Origin: Mesaphorura yosii
Lineage: Eukaryota > Arthropoda > Collembola > Poduromorpha > Tullbergiidae
Reading direction: 5' to 3'
Length of the DNA stretch: 64,000 nt
Assembly: GCA_009869945.1 (NCBI GenBank)
Contig: WIXG01000235.1
Coordinates: 60,875 to 124,874, forward strand
Numbering within the stretch: position 1 is the stretch's first letter; each line of letters begins with the position of its first letter. Below are positions 1-13,328 of this stretch, one piece after another. Both the position numbers and the translations under genes were made by a program. Under the pieces are notes generated by a model that had not been told where the DNA came from, ran no database searches, and saw only the letters and a program-made list of their open reading frames with translations.

Positions 1-3000
1 TACCGCGGAACGAGGAATCGGACGGAGTCGTTCAGGCCCTGAAATTGCACTACAGAGAGTCTTGAAACATTTCCTGCGCTGTGAACGCGGTGCGAGCGCG
101 AGAATGCACACGTGAATACGAGTGTCTGTGGCAGTGGCAGGAGGAGAAATGAAAACCCATTCAAAGAAAATCTCATTTAAGAAATCCTATTCCCAGTTGG
201 TTTTGGCTTTGGTTGGATCTCTCTGCCGTGTTCTGTACTCTTGCTGCGTCTGCCGTCGGTGCCGCTCTTATTTCTGGCCTGCTGGTGTTTGTTATAACAA
301 TAAGTTCAGGTTGGATGAGTTCGGTCGACCATGTGAAAGATTGACGCTTTCTCTTCTGCTTTCTCTCATCTTAATCTCACTCTGGAGGTGAGCACTGAAC
401 AGAACACAAAAATAAGAGAAGAAGAAAAGAAAGGTGGAGGTTCCGTTTCCATTGTTTCAACACGCTTTGAGACTGGTTATTATTACACACTCGGTGTTGA
501 AGAACCAGGCGCAGCAGAGAAGAAAAGTATGAAGCAGCAGAAGCAGGAAGCATCTTTGAAGTCATTGAGCTACACACCGCCGCCGCCACCAGTGCACCTC
601 TGACTCTGTGTGATCTAATCTTCTTTGATGGTTAGAATTAAAGGCCATTCTAATTAAGTTTGGCAAACTATTCGCACCATCAAACTTTCTAAATTTCTCC
701 TCTATCGGACATTAATACAGTAAATCTCTTTCGCTGTCTCTTGCGTCTGATACTCTGATTCTCTCCATTGACTCATTGTGTGTGAGTTGAGCCAACGACT
801 CGACGTAATGTGTACGAGTGGGGTCGTTGAAAACAATCCATTTCACTCAACTACTTTAACAAGTCGACGCACCGCCACACTTTATCATGACATGGCATAG
901 CACTGCTTTGGCTCTGGACAGAGTTCAGAAGTGTATAAGCTCAATTTATTAATTCAAGAGATCATTCCATGTAACTATCAACATGATGAAATTTCAACTT
1001 TCAGTCCCGAGCTTAAGTGCTATTCATGCATTAGCGTCACAGGATGCGTGGGGATTTCAACATTAATTTCTTACCTCGAACGAGACGGCTATAGAATCCG
1101 ACCAATTACAAATACAGCTGCAATTTACTGGGAAGCGAAGGATGCATTTCCTTTCAGTGCATTGGACGCTGCTTTCTTGCAATGGCCAATGTCCGGTCTC
1201 TCCGAATTAAGGTTTCGGACCGACCCAACCAAACTTACTCAGGCGATTAATGCGCAATCCATCACTTGGGCTTTTAGATTGCGAGTTTGAAGTTTATAAA
1301 AACAAATATTGAGGAGCTGGCCAGGCGGGCTTTGGGCAACGACCACGACGTTGGTCGACGATGATGATGACAATAACAAGTTGCGTGAGACAAAATATCC
1401 TTCCCGTGTCAGGCAGTTGAAGCAAAGATAGCTGCTTTCACTGCTCGGTGGTCTGAATGACAGGAAATATGAAAAGAAATCGTCAATTTAGTGTGTGGCA
1501 AAGGATTTGGAAGAAAGGACTGCTGCTGGGAAGATTATAAGATGGAATTGAAAGCGATTTGACCAATTCACAAAAAAAGAAAGACGCTGTCTTGGCAAAA
1601 CGGACAACATGTCGTCATCATCATCAGTCATCTGCCAGCACTCATAAATTGTACATGAGTTATGTTATTGTGCTGGTCGATTGGTGTGCAGGCATTCCGC
1701 CAAGCTTCAGCCTCAACCTGGCATGACAAAAGGAGTGAGATTATTGAAGAAAGCAAAAACGACTATACTTCGTCCTGTGAGAATGGGATTTCATTTTATC
1801 GATAACCCTCCGTTGGACTGGCAGTTCGAATGCTAGGAAAGGAAGTAGACTCGGGCAAAAACATGACAAATGTGCAAAGTCCATAAAATTATTAGTATAT
1901 TAAGAAAACTATTTAATGTTCGATGCAGACAGTAGTGAGGGTTCTTTAATGTACAGCGCAACACATGGCAGTCAGGGCCTTCTTCATACTCCTGAGCCTC
2001 AATGCGCCCGCTCTGGCCAATAAACCCTGAAATTTTAGTGCCTCACGGACTGCTGCCAACGTATCAGATTCCACTCAAAGCGAACGAGATGGCTCGGCTC
2101 GCTGACGTGAAAGGTGAAAATTTCAATATTTTCAATTCACAACGACGGTTGTTCAAAGTGCGCTGCCATTATTGCATGCAAATACAGAAAGCGGCTGTTG
2201 CTTTTGAATGACAGGACGGCTGAGCGGAAAGGCTGCATAGACGCATAACATGACCACAGGCAAAGGGAGGATGATCGAGAGTGCATTAATCAAATTAGTG
2301 TTCCTGGTATCGAGGAAATGGAAAGGTACAAAAGGCTTAAAGAGAAAATCATATTAAACTAACCCAAACTCTGAGCCAACTCGAGCTGAGGTTTACAGAT
2401 TTTTTGCCACACTTTCTACTTCTACGTTGTTCACTAAACCCACTTCACCCACCACGAGTGGGTCCCAGTTTCTGCAAGTTACGAGCAGAAAAAAATCCGT
2501 GAACGGATTAAGTTTGATTTTTTTCCAAGTTGCTTGCGAAGGAAAGTAGGTGTGTTTAAACTCGGCTAACGTCTCCCGGCCCGGTTCTTTTTCATACATA
2601 TTGCACAAGGCGCAAGAGATCCGATGAGAAGTAGAAGACAGGTCTAAGATTAATCGTACAAAAGTAATTTGTCACACGGAGACGACGCAGAAAAAGCAAA
2701 GTGAAACTGCGGTCTTCAAAAACTGGGAGCTGCGAAAACACACCTTTGTGGATTTTTCGCTTGCTAGTACATGTAGCAGCCAGTTGGGATTGATAAGTGT
2801 AAGAGAGTTACCGGGGTTTGTGTATATATGTCTTAATTTTGCAGACGAGAATTCGGCTTGGTTCTTATATTCTGGCTTGCTATGCAACGGGTGCCCATTT
2901 CAACTGTTACAAAGCTTGCATAATTGCTTAAACCGTCGCAAGTCCGGTTAATTACAGCTTAGATGGTCGTTGAATTAGAAGCCTAGTAGTAGATATATAC

Positions 3001-4322
3001 TTGCAGCTCACCAGTACAATCAAATCCGACCAAGGACCATAACATTACAATTCGAACAAGACGCATCACATGGATGATGGGTGAGCGGATGCACAATGTA
3101 AATAACTTGTCCATGCGCCCTTCTAATCAATATTCTTCCATCTTTGTTTCCAGCTCCAACTTCGCACTAAAAGTTTCCCTCTCTTCGTCTTGAATATCCC
3201 GTTCAATAATGTTGACACAAGTCTCCAGTCCCTGCGAGGTTAAGGAAGGGAGACAGCCAGTCGTCTAAATTTGATTAATTTAAAGAAATCAGCTATAGGA
3301 AGGGTGTAAAGGGAGATGCAAGAGATTAGAACTAATGGAAAATATAAAATTGTGTCATAAATACGTGTTCGAAGCACGAAAGGAGGGGAGCACGAATTGA
3401 GAGCAGGTTGTTGGTATTCATGAAGCCTAGCTTAAATTTCCATGTTTAAAGTCGAAATTGAGCAAATACGTCTCATCAAATACCTACTGATGACGAAGAT
3501 TACGACAACGTAATCAAACGATCCACAAACGGTAGCATGTACACGTTAATTGAAATTCTTGGCATGGAATTACACGATTGCGACTGAAGTCTTGAAGAAG
3601 GAAATGGAAAGTGTCTTGATTAAAACGGTGCAGCTTGCAACATGTGCCTAGACGACAAAACGCGATCGAGCTTTTGGGCCGGTGCAATGTGCCAGAGACA
3701 ACCATCCAATTCATCTCGGAAATTGCATCTGCACTCTGCAACTCCGCACTGGAGGCTTAGACCAGATTACAGCTGTCATACGCGGAGCGAGGGGCGCAAG
3801 TGAACTGCACGACAGGATAATGTATATCGCAATTATTCATTCGTAATTGAATGAAATGTCCAAACTTAGACTTTTTGACTTGACTCCATGCTGAAGCTGA
3901 AGTTGAAACTCTTGAAGAAGTCTGAGACGTGAGCTGTGTACGAAGCCCGACTGTGTGTCGAGAAACTTTTCTGTTAATTAAATTTAATTCGGATGCAGCG
4001 GTCCAGTGCAACGAACCGCCTCCGGAAAAACAGTACGGATCTACTCATCTATTCAGCTGCTGCGTCTGGTTTACGCATTATAGATTTTGGTCAGTAGTCT
4101 TGGCCGCGCGCGGAACTGAACCAATTTATGGAAAAGACTGGGCGTGAAGTCGAACACCGGAAAAATTCTCATCTTATCGTCCTCTTTAAGGGAATTTTGC
4201 CTCGTGTGAGTGTCCACATAACTCAAGTGATCTTCGTAATTTGTTCTGGTACGAAAACGTAAACCCAACAAGGAGCAGTCTCGACGCTCGACACATGTGT
4301 GTCAGGAATGCGTGGAAGTGGA
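1..4322. other. Upstream non-coding stretch, no gene recognised
   Basis: No exon, RNA gene or transposase fragment could be recognised here on either strand. Open frames, such as one at 931-1290, show no known motif and no splice partners. A region around 1300-2400 is somewhat richer in coding-like triplets and contains a CHYC motif at about 2155-2166, but no domain could be assigned. It may hold an old unrecognised repeat. The stretch lies more than 12 kb upstream of the first start codon of Beat-like gene A. Confidence 0.5.
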
Positions 4323-4435
4323 AACAAAGTGGAAAAGCCATAAAAACATACTTAATGGTCCTCCAATAATTACAGCCATAAAACATTGGTTTTATCATTT
4401 CTTTTATCATTTAAATGGCTTTTATTTCAATTGAA
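4323..4435. promoter_or_regulatory. Conserved noncoding block, copy A
   Basis: A 60-bp core at 4323-4382 aligns by eye with 42806-42861 (51 identical columns of 60). It includes the shared runs CTTAATGGT and CTCCAATAATTACA. A second block at 4421-4435 (TTTATTTCAATTGAA, inside a 14-bp palindrome) also recurs in the same order and orientation at 42934-42948. The copies lie 12.3 kb upstream of the start codon of Beat-like gene A and 5.0 kb upstream of that of Beat-like gene B. The core contains homeodomain-like TAAT cores and two CCATAAAA motifs resembling Caudal/Abd-B sites. I infer a duplicated cis-regulatory element; a short dispersed repeat is the main alternative. Confidence 0.45.
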
Positions 4436-7042
4436 ATTCTTCCTTTGTCTCACATTCCCTGGAATGCTCATGTGCTTTTTTGTGTGCGTGTAGCAAACAA
4501 CGCAACGCGAGGAAAATAAGGAGCCATAAATACTCAAAACAAATCTTTTACTTTCTGTTTCGCAGCATTCGCACTGCTGTGCAAGATGCGTGTGAGAAAT
4601 TCTTTCCTCCATGTAATGTAAGACGGTTGATGCTGGAATCCAATTCTGGGTTAAGGAATGCCTTTCATAATTTATTCTTTGCATGCATGTTGCAATAAGC
4701 AATAAAATTAAAAGTCGACCTGTTGTAAGTTTGCATAAACAGTTGTTCCAAATCTCTCCACGTTACGTTCCTGGCTAATTTGATACGCCAATATTCTGTC
4801 GTGAATTGCTTATACCCTTTAAATTCTGGATTCATGCAAGCTTTGTTGACGTTTTCCGTCATTATAATTTACTATTGTGTGCAAAATATCCATCGTAGAA
4901 ATGAAAAAGAAACGCCATGCTGTTACCCACATATACTTTCAGCTGAAGATAAGTAAACAATCGTATTTACTGAGCATATTTATTTGCGATGATGAAAAAT
5001 TGCCTTCATTCTTCCTTGACATATATCAAATAGCATATTTTGCAACGCGTCTGGCACATTCCTTTCCTTTCCGCTACGTACACGGTGACAGTTTTAACGC
5101 ACATACGCATTCCACACTTGAACTGATCTGATTTTGACCCACGTTTAACTGAGAGTGGACTTCGACCTTCGACCTGCTCTTCATCAATTCACTCCTCCGC
5201 ACCTTGTCATCCAACTTCCTTTAATCTCGCGTTGTGTCGAGGACGTTGGAGTTAAGTCCCAACAGACAGCATGTGGCACATACCACATAACGTGGACAAA
5301 GGCTGAACTTTAGGCCCATGCCCATGTAATAAATGCATGTAAAGTTAATGCGATTTTCCTCACACATCAACCATTCCGTCGTTACTCCGAAATTCGGATT
5401 GGGAACTGTTCAATATTCCGATCGTGTTTCGTGAAGTGTTAGCTTAGTTCAGCTTTACTCCAGGCACACTGCTCACCCACACTTTCACCATTCGCCGTGT
5501 TGAAAGCAAAGATTACCTTCACTCGTCCTCATTGCTGGCTTGCCGTTACCGTGTGCAATGCTGCAGCGAAGCAGATACATTAACGCTGAAGCATATGCTC
5601 TTTGATCGAAAAAATAAAAGAAGCACGTACACTATACATTTTACCCATCGGCACTGGGTTAGTTGCACCAGCATTGCCAATCTTGCAACTGCTACCGCTA
5701 CTAAAGTCTGCTGCTGCACAGACATGGACTCGAATGTTTTGCACACAGAAGACCGAAGACTCAACACACTTTTAAACTTCACGTACTCGCTCCATAGATT
5801 AGTCAAAACTAAACTAGAACTAGAACCAGTCAGCCGGAAGCAAGCAGTCAAATCCTGGTGGCTAACGCCGCTGTTGCGTTGTGTTTGCTTTCTTCGGTTC
5901 CTTGTGAGAATTATCGCACCTGTGCCGCCATCATCACTGTAAAAATGAATCGTATTTCTTTTTCTGCCTCGATAAAATTACATTTCATTCTATTTGTACT
6001 CCCACAAATTATTTTGATCCAGACTCACGCACTCGCATGCTTTCTCGGAGCGTGAAGACATACAACTCTATTATTCTATTACAGGAATTATTTTGTTCCG
6101 TCGCATAGGCTGTTTATCTTGCACGGTGACAGCAGCAAAGTTGGCTAAAGGATCGTAAAGATTCCTTCCTTGCGATGATGCATCAATTCTTGCACTATAA
6201 TGGAACAACTGAGCGCTTCCAACGAAGAACCCCGAATTTCGATAAGGAATTCTTAGATATGGTTAGACTAAAACAACGGACACTTTAATTAAAGCAACTC
6301 AATTAAAATTAAGGAAGTGGTACAAGTTTAACACGTTAAATTAAGTGCCTTAACCAAAATCTATTCTAAATCGGCCTCATCTTCATTCTTCTCGTCATCC
6401 TCCTTTGAATCTTCTGACTGCAATGAATACATTGTAAAGAGTGCTTCGTAAAAGTTCAAGTGTCCCCCACTCAGAAATTCCAGCATTTTTTTTTCAAATC
6501 CTGGACCTTCGCTTCAGCCAATCGCTGATTTCCATTGTAGGCACGGTTGGGGCTTGTCTCATCGGGGCGGGCAAACTTCCTGTCGTCTTGTCTTGGATTT
6601 ATTTCGTGTGCATGCCAAACCTGCTAAACTCACATCATTTCACGTGAAGTTTTTCCAACATAATGTGTAAATATTACATGTCCGTGCGTCTACCGTGCAA
6701 GTAGATAGTTTTCGTTTGTAGAACTCTACTGGTACCACAATTCTCTGTAACTTTGAGGCTAGGTGTTGACAGCAAAACAGCGCATTTTTTAAAATCCAGG
6801 ATTTTGCCAATCTCCAGCCAAGAAACTACGAAATGAACTTCAGACCTTGCGCTTGTGATCACAGTCTCAATGTCTGCTGGAACCAAAATGTTCATTTTTC
6901 TTTGTCAGGTTTCGATATTGCCGAAGTCCCGGTCGCAGGTATAACTTTAACTGTGGCCAGTGGTAAAGAATTTCTGCTCTACGATGGTGAAGTACAGAGG
7001 GTTGCCCATTCGTTTTGAGACGACTTTGAAAATGTTACCTGG
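4436..7042. other. Non-coding stretch, no gene recognised
   Basis: No exon or transposase fragment was recognised. A 12-bp palindrome CTTTAATTAAAG at 6283-6294 sits in an AT-rich patch. The last few hundred bases before 7043 may be the 3' flank of the mariner relic that follows, but I could not identify its terminal inverted repeat. Confidence 0.45.
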
Positions 7043-8017
7043 CTATGTGTATCGACGATGTATCTGGTTTATGTTCTCCACGTTGTAGCCCTGATTCTTG
7101 ACTACTGCCCTGAGCCTAATTTTCCAACTTTTAAATGTCCTAGTCACCAAATTTTGATCTATGTTGGACCATTCGTCTTTTCAAACCTTCTACATTCCAT
7201 TCAGCGATTTTGGTCGGCGGCGAAAAAGTCTTCTTCTCAAATACCCGAATCCAAAAAAGTTTAATGGACTAACATCCGGAGACTTTACTGGAATTTCCCT
7301 GTTTTTTTTATAATGGTCACTCCAAACCTCGCATTTATATCAGTTGCGTATGCTTTAGTTTTCGGGCGGTATGGGATGTGCCCTTGTCATGGTGCACCTT
7401 CACCTTGGACAGCACCCCAGGGTGCAGGCGCGGGAGATCTTCTAATAATGGTTTCAAGACATCGTCAATATGGTATTACGCATTTACCTTTACTTTTTTG
7501 GCACTCGGATTAGTCTTAGTGTCCCACGCCCTGTTACCGCACCAGTCACCATAAATGTTTTTAAAAAGTTCTCATGGTCAGCCACCCAATCTTTCAGTAC
7601 GTCCTGGCCTTGTCGCACATAACATATTTTTCTTTTACCAGCACGATTCAATAACCCAAACATAGCCTCGTCCAGCGTCACAACATATTCCCATTTGGAG
7701 CCAGACAAAAATTTTTCGTATAGTTTTTTGCAGTTAGTCTTGCGGTTGGCTCGGTGATGCGGCAGTACCTGGTGAACTCGAGATTTTTTACCCAGGCCCG
7801 TGATTATACGTTGCAATGTCTGTCTTGACACTTTTACTTCACGTGCAATGTAATGGGTCTCATAAACTGGAAGTCGTTTATTGTGTTCAATGATGTCCGA
7901 CTTCAAGGCATCGTCGACTCTGTTTAGTCTGTTCATGTGCAGTCCTCGTAAATCTCTTGGATTGATGTTGCCAGCTTTGATTTTATTGGAAACTGTGCGA
8001 AGTCTGTAAGTTGGGCA
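7043..8017 (-). mobile_element. Decayed Tc1/mariner-type transposase (pseudogene)
   Basis: Read on the minus strand from about 8017 to 7043, this is a broken transposase of about 325 codons, close to the usual 340-350 aa of mariner transposases. The N-terminal half (7490-8017) is one open frame. It has a helix-turn-helix-like region (VSRQTLQRIITGLGKKSRVH) followed by the first catalytic Asp in VVTLDEAMF. After a frameshift near 7490 come KVHHDKGTSHTA (second catalytic Asp), then stops and another frameshift near 7285. The C-terminal part starts with KSPDVSPLNFFGFG and continues to WKIRLRAVVKNQGYN. In mariner relatives the residue before FF/FH in this third motif is the catalytic Asp; here it is Asn. 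At least two frameshifts and several in-frame stops mean it cannot make an active enzyme. Terminal repeats were not found. Confidence 0.85.
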
Positions 8018-11000
8018 CTACAATAATGATAATGATAAATTAATTATTATAATTATTATCTAGGAGATTTATGAAACGAAGTGACGCACTACCGCTTATC
8101 AGTAATTTCGAGTTGCGTCAATACATCACATTCCATTTCCATTACCATTAACTCAAGATCTTAATTTCCCTTCTCCCAGCATCAGCCAACACCAGGCTCA
8201 AACATGCTGCCTTGGTTTTCTCATCGTCGTCCGCACAGCAGACTTGAAATAATGGCAGTAAGAGATAACAAAAGACTGTCTCTCTCCGACACGACTGACT
8301 GTTAGTATGGCAGTCGGAGATTAGCCACTCCAATCGACAGCAGTGGCAGAGCAGTAAAGTGTTCAGCAGTTCAGCTGAACTTATTTCAAAAGTCACTTGT
8401 GCGCGTAAGCTTTGAATGTCCATTGTCTTTCTCACTATGCTTTATCTTATTTTGCCCATGTTCCATTTCTTGCGGAAGAATTTCATTTCTTAAATGACGG
8501 AGCAGCAACAGCACTCCTCTTTGTACATGTACATCGCGCAGCATCTGCATCGGTTGTATTGTGCTCCTGGAACCTGAAGTTCTAGCACAAGCAGACGGTT
8601 CATTCTTCGCTCCATTTACAAGCGTTATCTTCACATCATCTTTACTCTGTGAATATTTTACAATGTCCTGAAAATTGATAGAGCAGCGTCCTGCGTGCTA
8701 TTTGCAGGTTTCGGTGTTCTAACGACATGGAATATCGTTTCGCCGTTTACCGATGTGTCAAATCACTGCTTGCTTTGATGGCGAAGGCAGCCACAAAGTC
8801 AAAGTTGTGAAGGAGCGTGCTGGTTGCGGCCATGTCCTGTTGGGTCTGTGCCTGAGAAGATACGAAGATGCCACATCATGTCTGCCTGTGCTTGATGCAA
8901 CTTCCTCGTAGCAGCCGCGTCGCGAGTGTAAACTTGGTTTGGTTTGGGGAATGAGACTCCACGTTTGATTTTGATTGATGAGTTTTCTTCTCCACTTCCC
9001 GTTCCCGGCTGCTCTTCTTTGTAAACTCAAATAATTCAACTTTATCTGCACCGTTATTAACTGCCTTCCTCCGTCGCTTCCCGTGAGTTTAAATATTTTG
9101 GCTTCGTGTGCAAATCTTATCACCAACACTTGGAAGGAACCGTCGTTGCAAAGGGAAATGACTTGCCTCGTGTGATGGAACGTTGAAAAGCCGAGAAATG
9201 GGAAAATAATTAACAATTTAAGCACAAGTCTTTAACACATTCGCGAATGTGAAGTGAAGAAAAGGCGGTTTAGATTCGTGGATTCTATGGTTAGTTGCCT
9301 TTCCCAAGCATCCCTCATTTGCTACCATTTGCTAATTCAGATTGATTGCACTGGTCATTATCATTCGCGAAAGATTAGGAGATTGTAATTTCTGAGTGAC
9401 CTTCAGCGACTTGGGAGTTGAATAGATTTCAAACAGCGGATGCCTTAGAACGAAAGTTCGTCGGCCGACTTTCACTTTCCGTCGCGTATTCATAGTCTCG
9501 TCCCGACAGAATATTCTCCGGCTATTGTACGCGAATAAATTACAGAGTCCAGCCGTGTCCTCCATCATTATCATTACATTATGAAACATTTTACTATTTG
9601 GCCATTCCACATTTCCTCAGATACTCGAGCGAACTACTAACAACATATTTGTACTACAAAGCCTCGAGAGCGCCACTAATTCACGTAAACATTACTGCGA
9701 GATAGAGACAGAAACGCACGCACCGTCTCAAGTCCGCGTATCTTCCGTGCAGTCAGTCGTGTAGTGCAATGGTGCTAGTTGCTTTCCTTCGTCTACTGCT
9801 TTTCTCCTGTTCACAATCCCAAGTCAAAAAGAACTCCAGTGAAAAGTCCGTGTCTCTCCTCCCCTCGCTCGCGAGAAACAAGTGCCAGTTCCAGTGTCAG
9901 TGCGTGCAATGCCATGGTTGAACTAGAGACGGAGACTGCTGAACTTTTCTCTCACTTCACGTTTTTCTCCGAGGCAGTGCAGGCAGACGGCTACTAGGCC
10001 CAGTTTCAATTTGGAAGCGAACCGAGAGTCAGTGTCAGTGCAGTGCAGTCGCAGTTAGAAGTGGCTGGTTTTGGCAAAAAATCTTTTCTCGTCTCTGTGC
10101 GTCTCTCTTTAAAACGAAGCGAGTTAAGTTTTCGGGCTACAAATCTCGTGTCTCGTGCATCATCCTCCTTCTCGCATTTGTCATCCACGCTGCTTGTAAC
10201 AATATAAATCAATTCTGCGTACTTTCTCGGAGGCTATCTCAACATCTACGGAAGAATCCTTTCGTTTTAGTTGGAAGCTGTACGGTTGAACTGTGCCAAT
10301 GTTCTTGTGACTGGGTCTGCCACAGATTAAGCGACAGTAATTGAAGATTGATTTTGATGTGGACAATAAGCAGCTTTGCCGGTGACGAACGCAATTAGAG
10401 GCTTGAACGTTTTGTGAAGCCGCAGCCGCAAGTGTTAATGCAATTTACGCTTCTAAGTGAACGACTACAAAGGAAGTCAAGTATTTCCACTTCCGCAACC
10501 GAAGCCAACCTTCATCGTTGTCTCTAACCTTTCGGATCATAATCACAAACATTAACATCAGCACATCAACATCACTCTCTACGGGTCTCAGTGCTCCCTT
10601 CTCTTCTAGGAAATTTATTTAATTAATTGGACACTGCGCTCTGTGGAGGCTACAAAGGACGCAACGCTCGCTTTGATTCAATTACTGTAGACTCTGAAGA
10701 GACTATTCATTTGTTTATGTGCAAATAACAAATATTAGACTTCCTGCAATTTCAATTCACTCACTCAGTTTGTGGATTTCAATTCCGGGTACTTTGCAAC
10801 AGCTAATCATTCATAATTGAGTGCAGTAGCAGATTATTTGCTCGCAGTGCATAAATATTTACAGTTTACAGACTCCTGCCAGCTTCCAGTGAATCATACC
10901 GTAGTGAAATTCTGAGAACGTGGGCAAATTAAGCGTGTGATGAATTTATGCAGTTAACAGTAATTTAAATCCCGAAAATATTGTGAAAAGCGCAGCGTTT

Positions 11001-11218
11001 AAAGGATTAGGAGGATTTTTTTTACAGCCGGGATAAATTGTGGATGTGTTTTATTGCCCAAAAAGCAGAGGAAACAAAGTCATAGACCTTCTGGTTCTGT
11101 CGTTTCATGTAAGTCGCGTCGTCGCGTGCGCAGTGTGACCTGATGCAGTATGAGCGGTCTTTAAGACAGAGAGACGGGAATAAGGACAGTTAACTCAGAC
11201 AGCATTCAAGAACGTGAA
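8018..11218. other. Non-coding stretch; possible upstream exon of gene A
   Basis: No coding exon recognised. The segment 9730-11100 has several arthropod initiator-like TCAGT strings (for example 9753-9757 and around 10030) and ends with a good splice-donor-like sequence (GTAAGT at 11109). It could contain a noncoding first exon of Beat-like gene A, but this is speculative without transcripts. AT-rich TAAT repeats lie at about 8024-8062. Confidence 0.3.
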
Positions 11219-11285
11219 GCTGTGGCGCAGTGTTAGCGCGGTCGGCTCGAGCACGAACAGGGTTGGTTTCAAACCTCCCCCTTTT
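11219..11285 (+). repeat. tRNA-like relic / possible SINE head
   Basis: The sequence has a tRNA A-box-like part (TGGCGCAGTGTTAGCG at about 11223) in which GCGC pairs with GCGC around a D-loop. About 30 bases later comes a degenerate B-box (GGTTTCAAACC at about 11265-11275), then a pol III-type terminator (TTTTT at 11282). The anticodon stem does not pair and no complete acceptor stem is visible, so it is not a functional tRNA. A tRNA-derived SINE head or tRNA pseudogene is the best reading. Confidence 0.45.
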
Positions 11286-13328
11286 TACTATTGTTTTTGC
11301 AGTCCTTTGACTTCCTTCAGTCTCTCTGATGTTAAAGCAGCGTGAAGGGTTTCAGGATTCGTTTAATTTCAGCTTCATTTATCTCTCATAAACATTTTAT
11401 TTCCTGTCTATCTGTCCCATGCATTTAATAATAACAAGGCAGAGAAGGCAAAGGCATATGCAGTTAAGTATGCTCTGTTTCATATGACCCTGAGCAGCGC
11501 AGTTGCAATAAAAGTCAATTTAAAACACTTGGCAGCCTTGCTTCTGCATCGACGCTTGGCACCACGCAATGAGGGTGATGCGGTGCGATGGTGTGAATTT
11601 GTGAATTCAGTTTTATTAACGATATTAACGAGCACACGCGTGCGAGCTCGAGCAGAATGTAGATTCCCGACCCAATTGTAAAATTTGGATAGAGGCGAGC
11701 ATGGTCACATAAAATTATTAATTTTTTATCCACAGAATTGTTGTAAAATGCTGAGGAGCCAAATATTGATGCAAAAATAGGCATAAAACAGCAGCGAGTA
11801 ACCGACAAAGATAACATGAGAATACGGTTCTGTTAAAATGAGTCCAAGTGTCATTATGGAGAAGGACTGAGAAAAGCCTGCCTAAATTTCTATGAAACCC
11901 TTTTCAAAGCGCACATGAAACAAAGAACGTAAAGAGAGAGACAAAGTAATCAGTGCATTAGAGCCTTTCTTTCATTGTCGCTTTATTCCTTCTTTAATTT
12001 TTAAATTCTTTATTGTATGCGTAATACGCATTGTCTCAGTGCTCGTGAAATGAATGAATGAATATAAAAGTGTTAACAGAGCGGCAAATGGAATGAAAGC
12101 AGACGAGACGACTTAGACGGGAGATTGCGAGATGAAATTGCATGCTTTCCCCATTCCCTTGTTTTATGTCTGTTCGTGTTCTAGAGTTCTTGCCTCTACT
12201 TTTGTATGTGTAACAAAAGATGAAATATGAGACTTATAAAAGAAAAATAGGACAAAAAGGCAGGCGTTTCAAAGACGAGCCATGAAACGGTCGGAGCCTC
12301 TGTTCCTTGCCGCCCTGCTCCTCGCGAAGTTCGTGTCATAATATTATATAATATTATTGTAGCAGCATTGTGTTATGTTTGAAGATTTCGTGTCAGCATT
12401 ATTTTGTTCTTAAACCCTCAAATGAGTTTAATACTCAAGAATGACAAAAACGTAAGTCGCGAACACAAGACGGAGAAAGAAAATATATCTCTCATAAAAA
12501 TGGTTTATGAGGACGCAAGAAAGTCAAAGGAAAAAGAAAGAATTTCCTCCAAGCGTGGCACTTGTGTGTGACCAAAGCACAATTCTTCTGCAGACACAAT
12601 TTTGCTGTGCAATCATAAGGGAGCAAGACGAATGACGATGACAACTGACTTGGCTACGCGTTTCGCGTTGTCCGTGTGAGTGTGAGCGTGCTCGCGGGTC
12701 ACGATCACAATGAGATTGTGAATGACTTGACTCAAGTTGACTTCACCCGAAGGAATTGTGCGATTTTGCTTTTTTGCCCTTGTTGCTCGAGTCATTCGCT
12801 GTCCGCGGCGCACTGAACCGTAATGTGGATCACCAAAATCTTATTTGATTTTATCATGGTCATTGGCAACATTTATTTACTCAATATTTTCGGCATCCTT
12901 TCATAAACTGATGCACGCACAGCAACTGAAGAATCGCCTTTCGCAAACAGCGAATAAAAATTAGAGCCTGCTCCAAATATGGCTCGAGTATCTCGACGAT
13001 GCGGTGCCCTAATCTAACGTAAACTTATGACGACTCATAAATCATAATGCTCCAGGCCCATCTTGCCGTGCATGCTTCTGGGTGCGTGCACCATGTGTCG
13101 TCAGTCGTCCTTTGGAGCAAATTTTCATCGTCACTCATTTTTATTGAACTAAGTAGTGTAGAAGGATTGTCGTTCCATTAATTTTTCCAATAAGTGTATA
13201 AACGTGAAGTTATGGAATCGTAATGCTGAACGCAACCAAAATTAATAAAAGGCACTAAAAAATAAGAACGAGCAATGACACTAAAACCGAAGGGAATGTC
13301 GAATTAAACATTATAAAAAGGAGAGGCA
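11286..13328. other. Non-coding stretch, no gene recognised
   Basis: Ordinary AT-rich sequence. A short (AATG)n run lies at about 12050-12062 and an AT palindrome (TAATATTATATAATATTA) at about 12341-12358. No exon, RNA gene or transposon protein was recognised. Confidence 0.45.

Noticed and set aside
931-1290. Open frame of 119 codons near the window start
   Set aside because: No signal peptide, domain or splice context recognised.
6283-6294. CTTTAATTAAAG palindrome as a homeodomain site
   Set aside because: Short AT palindromes are frequent in this AT-rich DNA; no cluster supports it.
8758-9225. Minus-strand open frame of 155 codons
   Set aside because: Low-complexity Arg/Ser/Thr-rich translation without domain or gene context.
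9730-11110. Noncoding first exon of gene A with TCAGT initiators
   Set aside because: Initiator strings lack a matching downstream promoter element where I checked (9755), and a single GTAAGT is not enough; noted only in the region entry.
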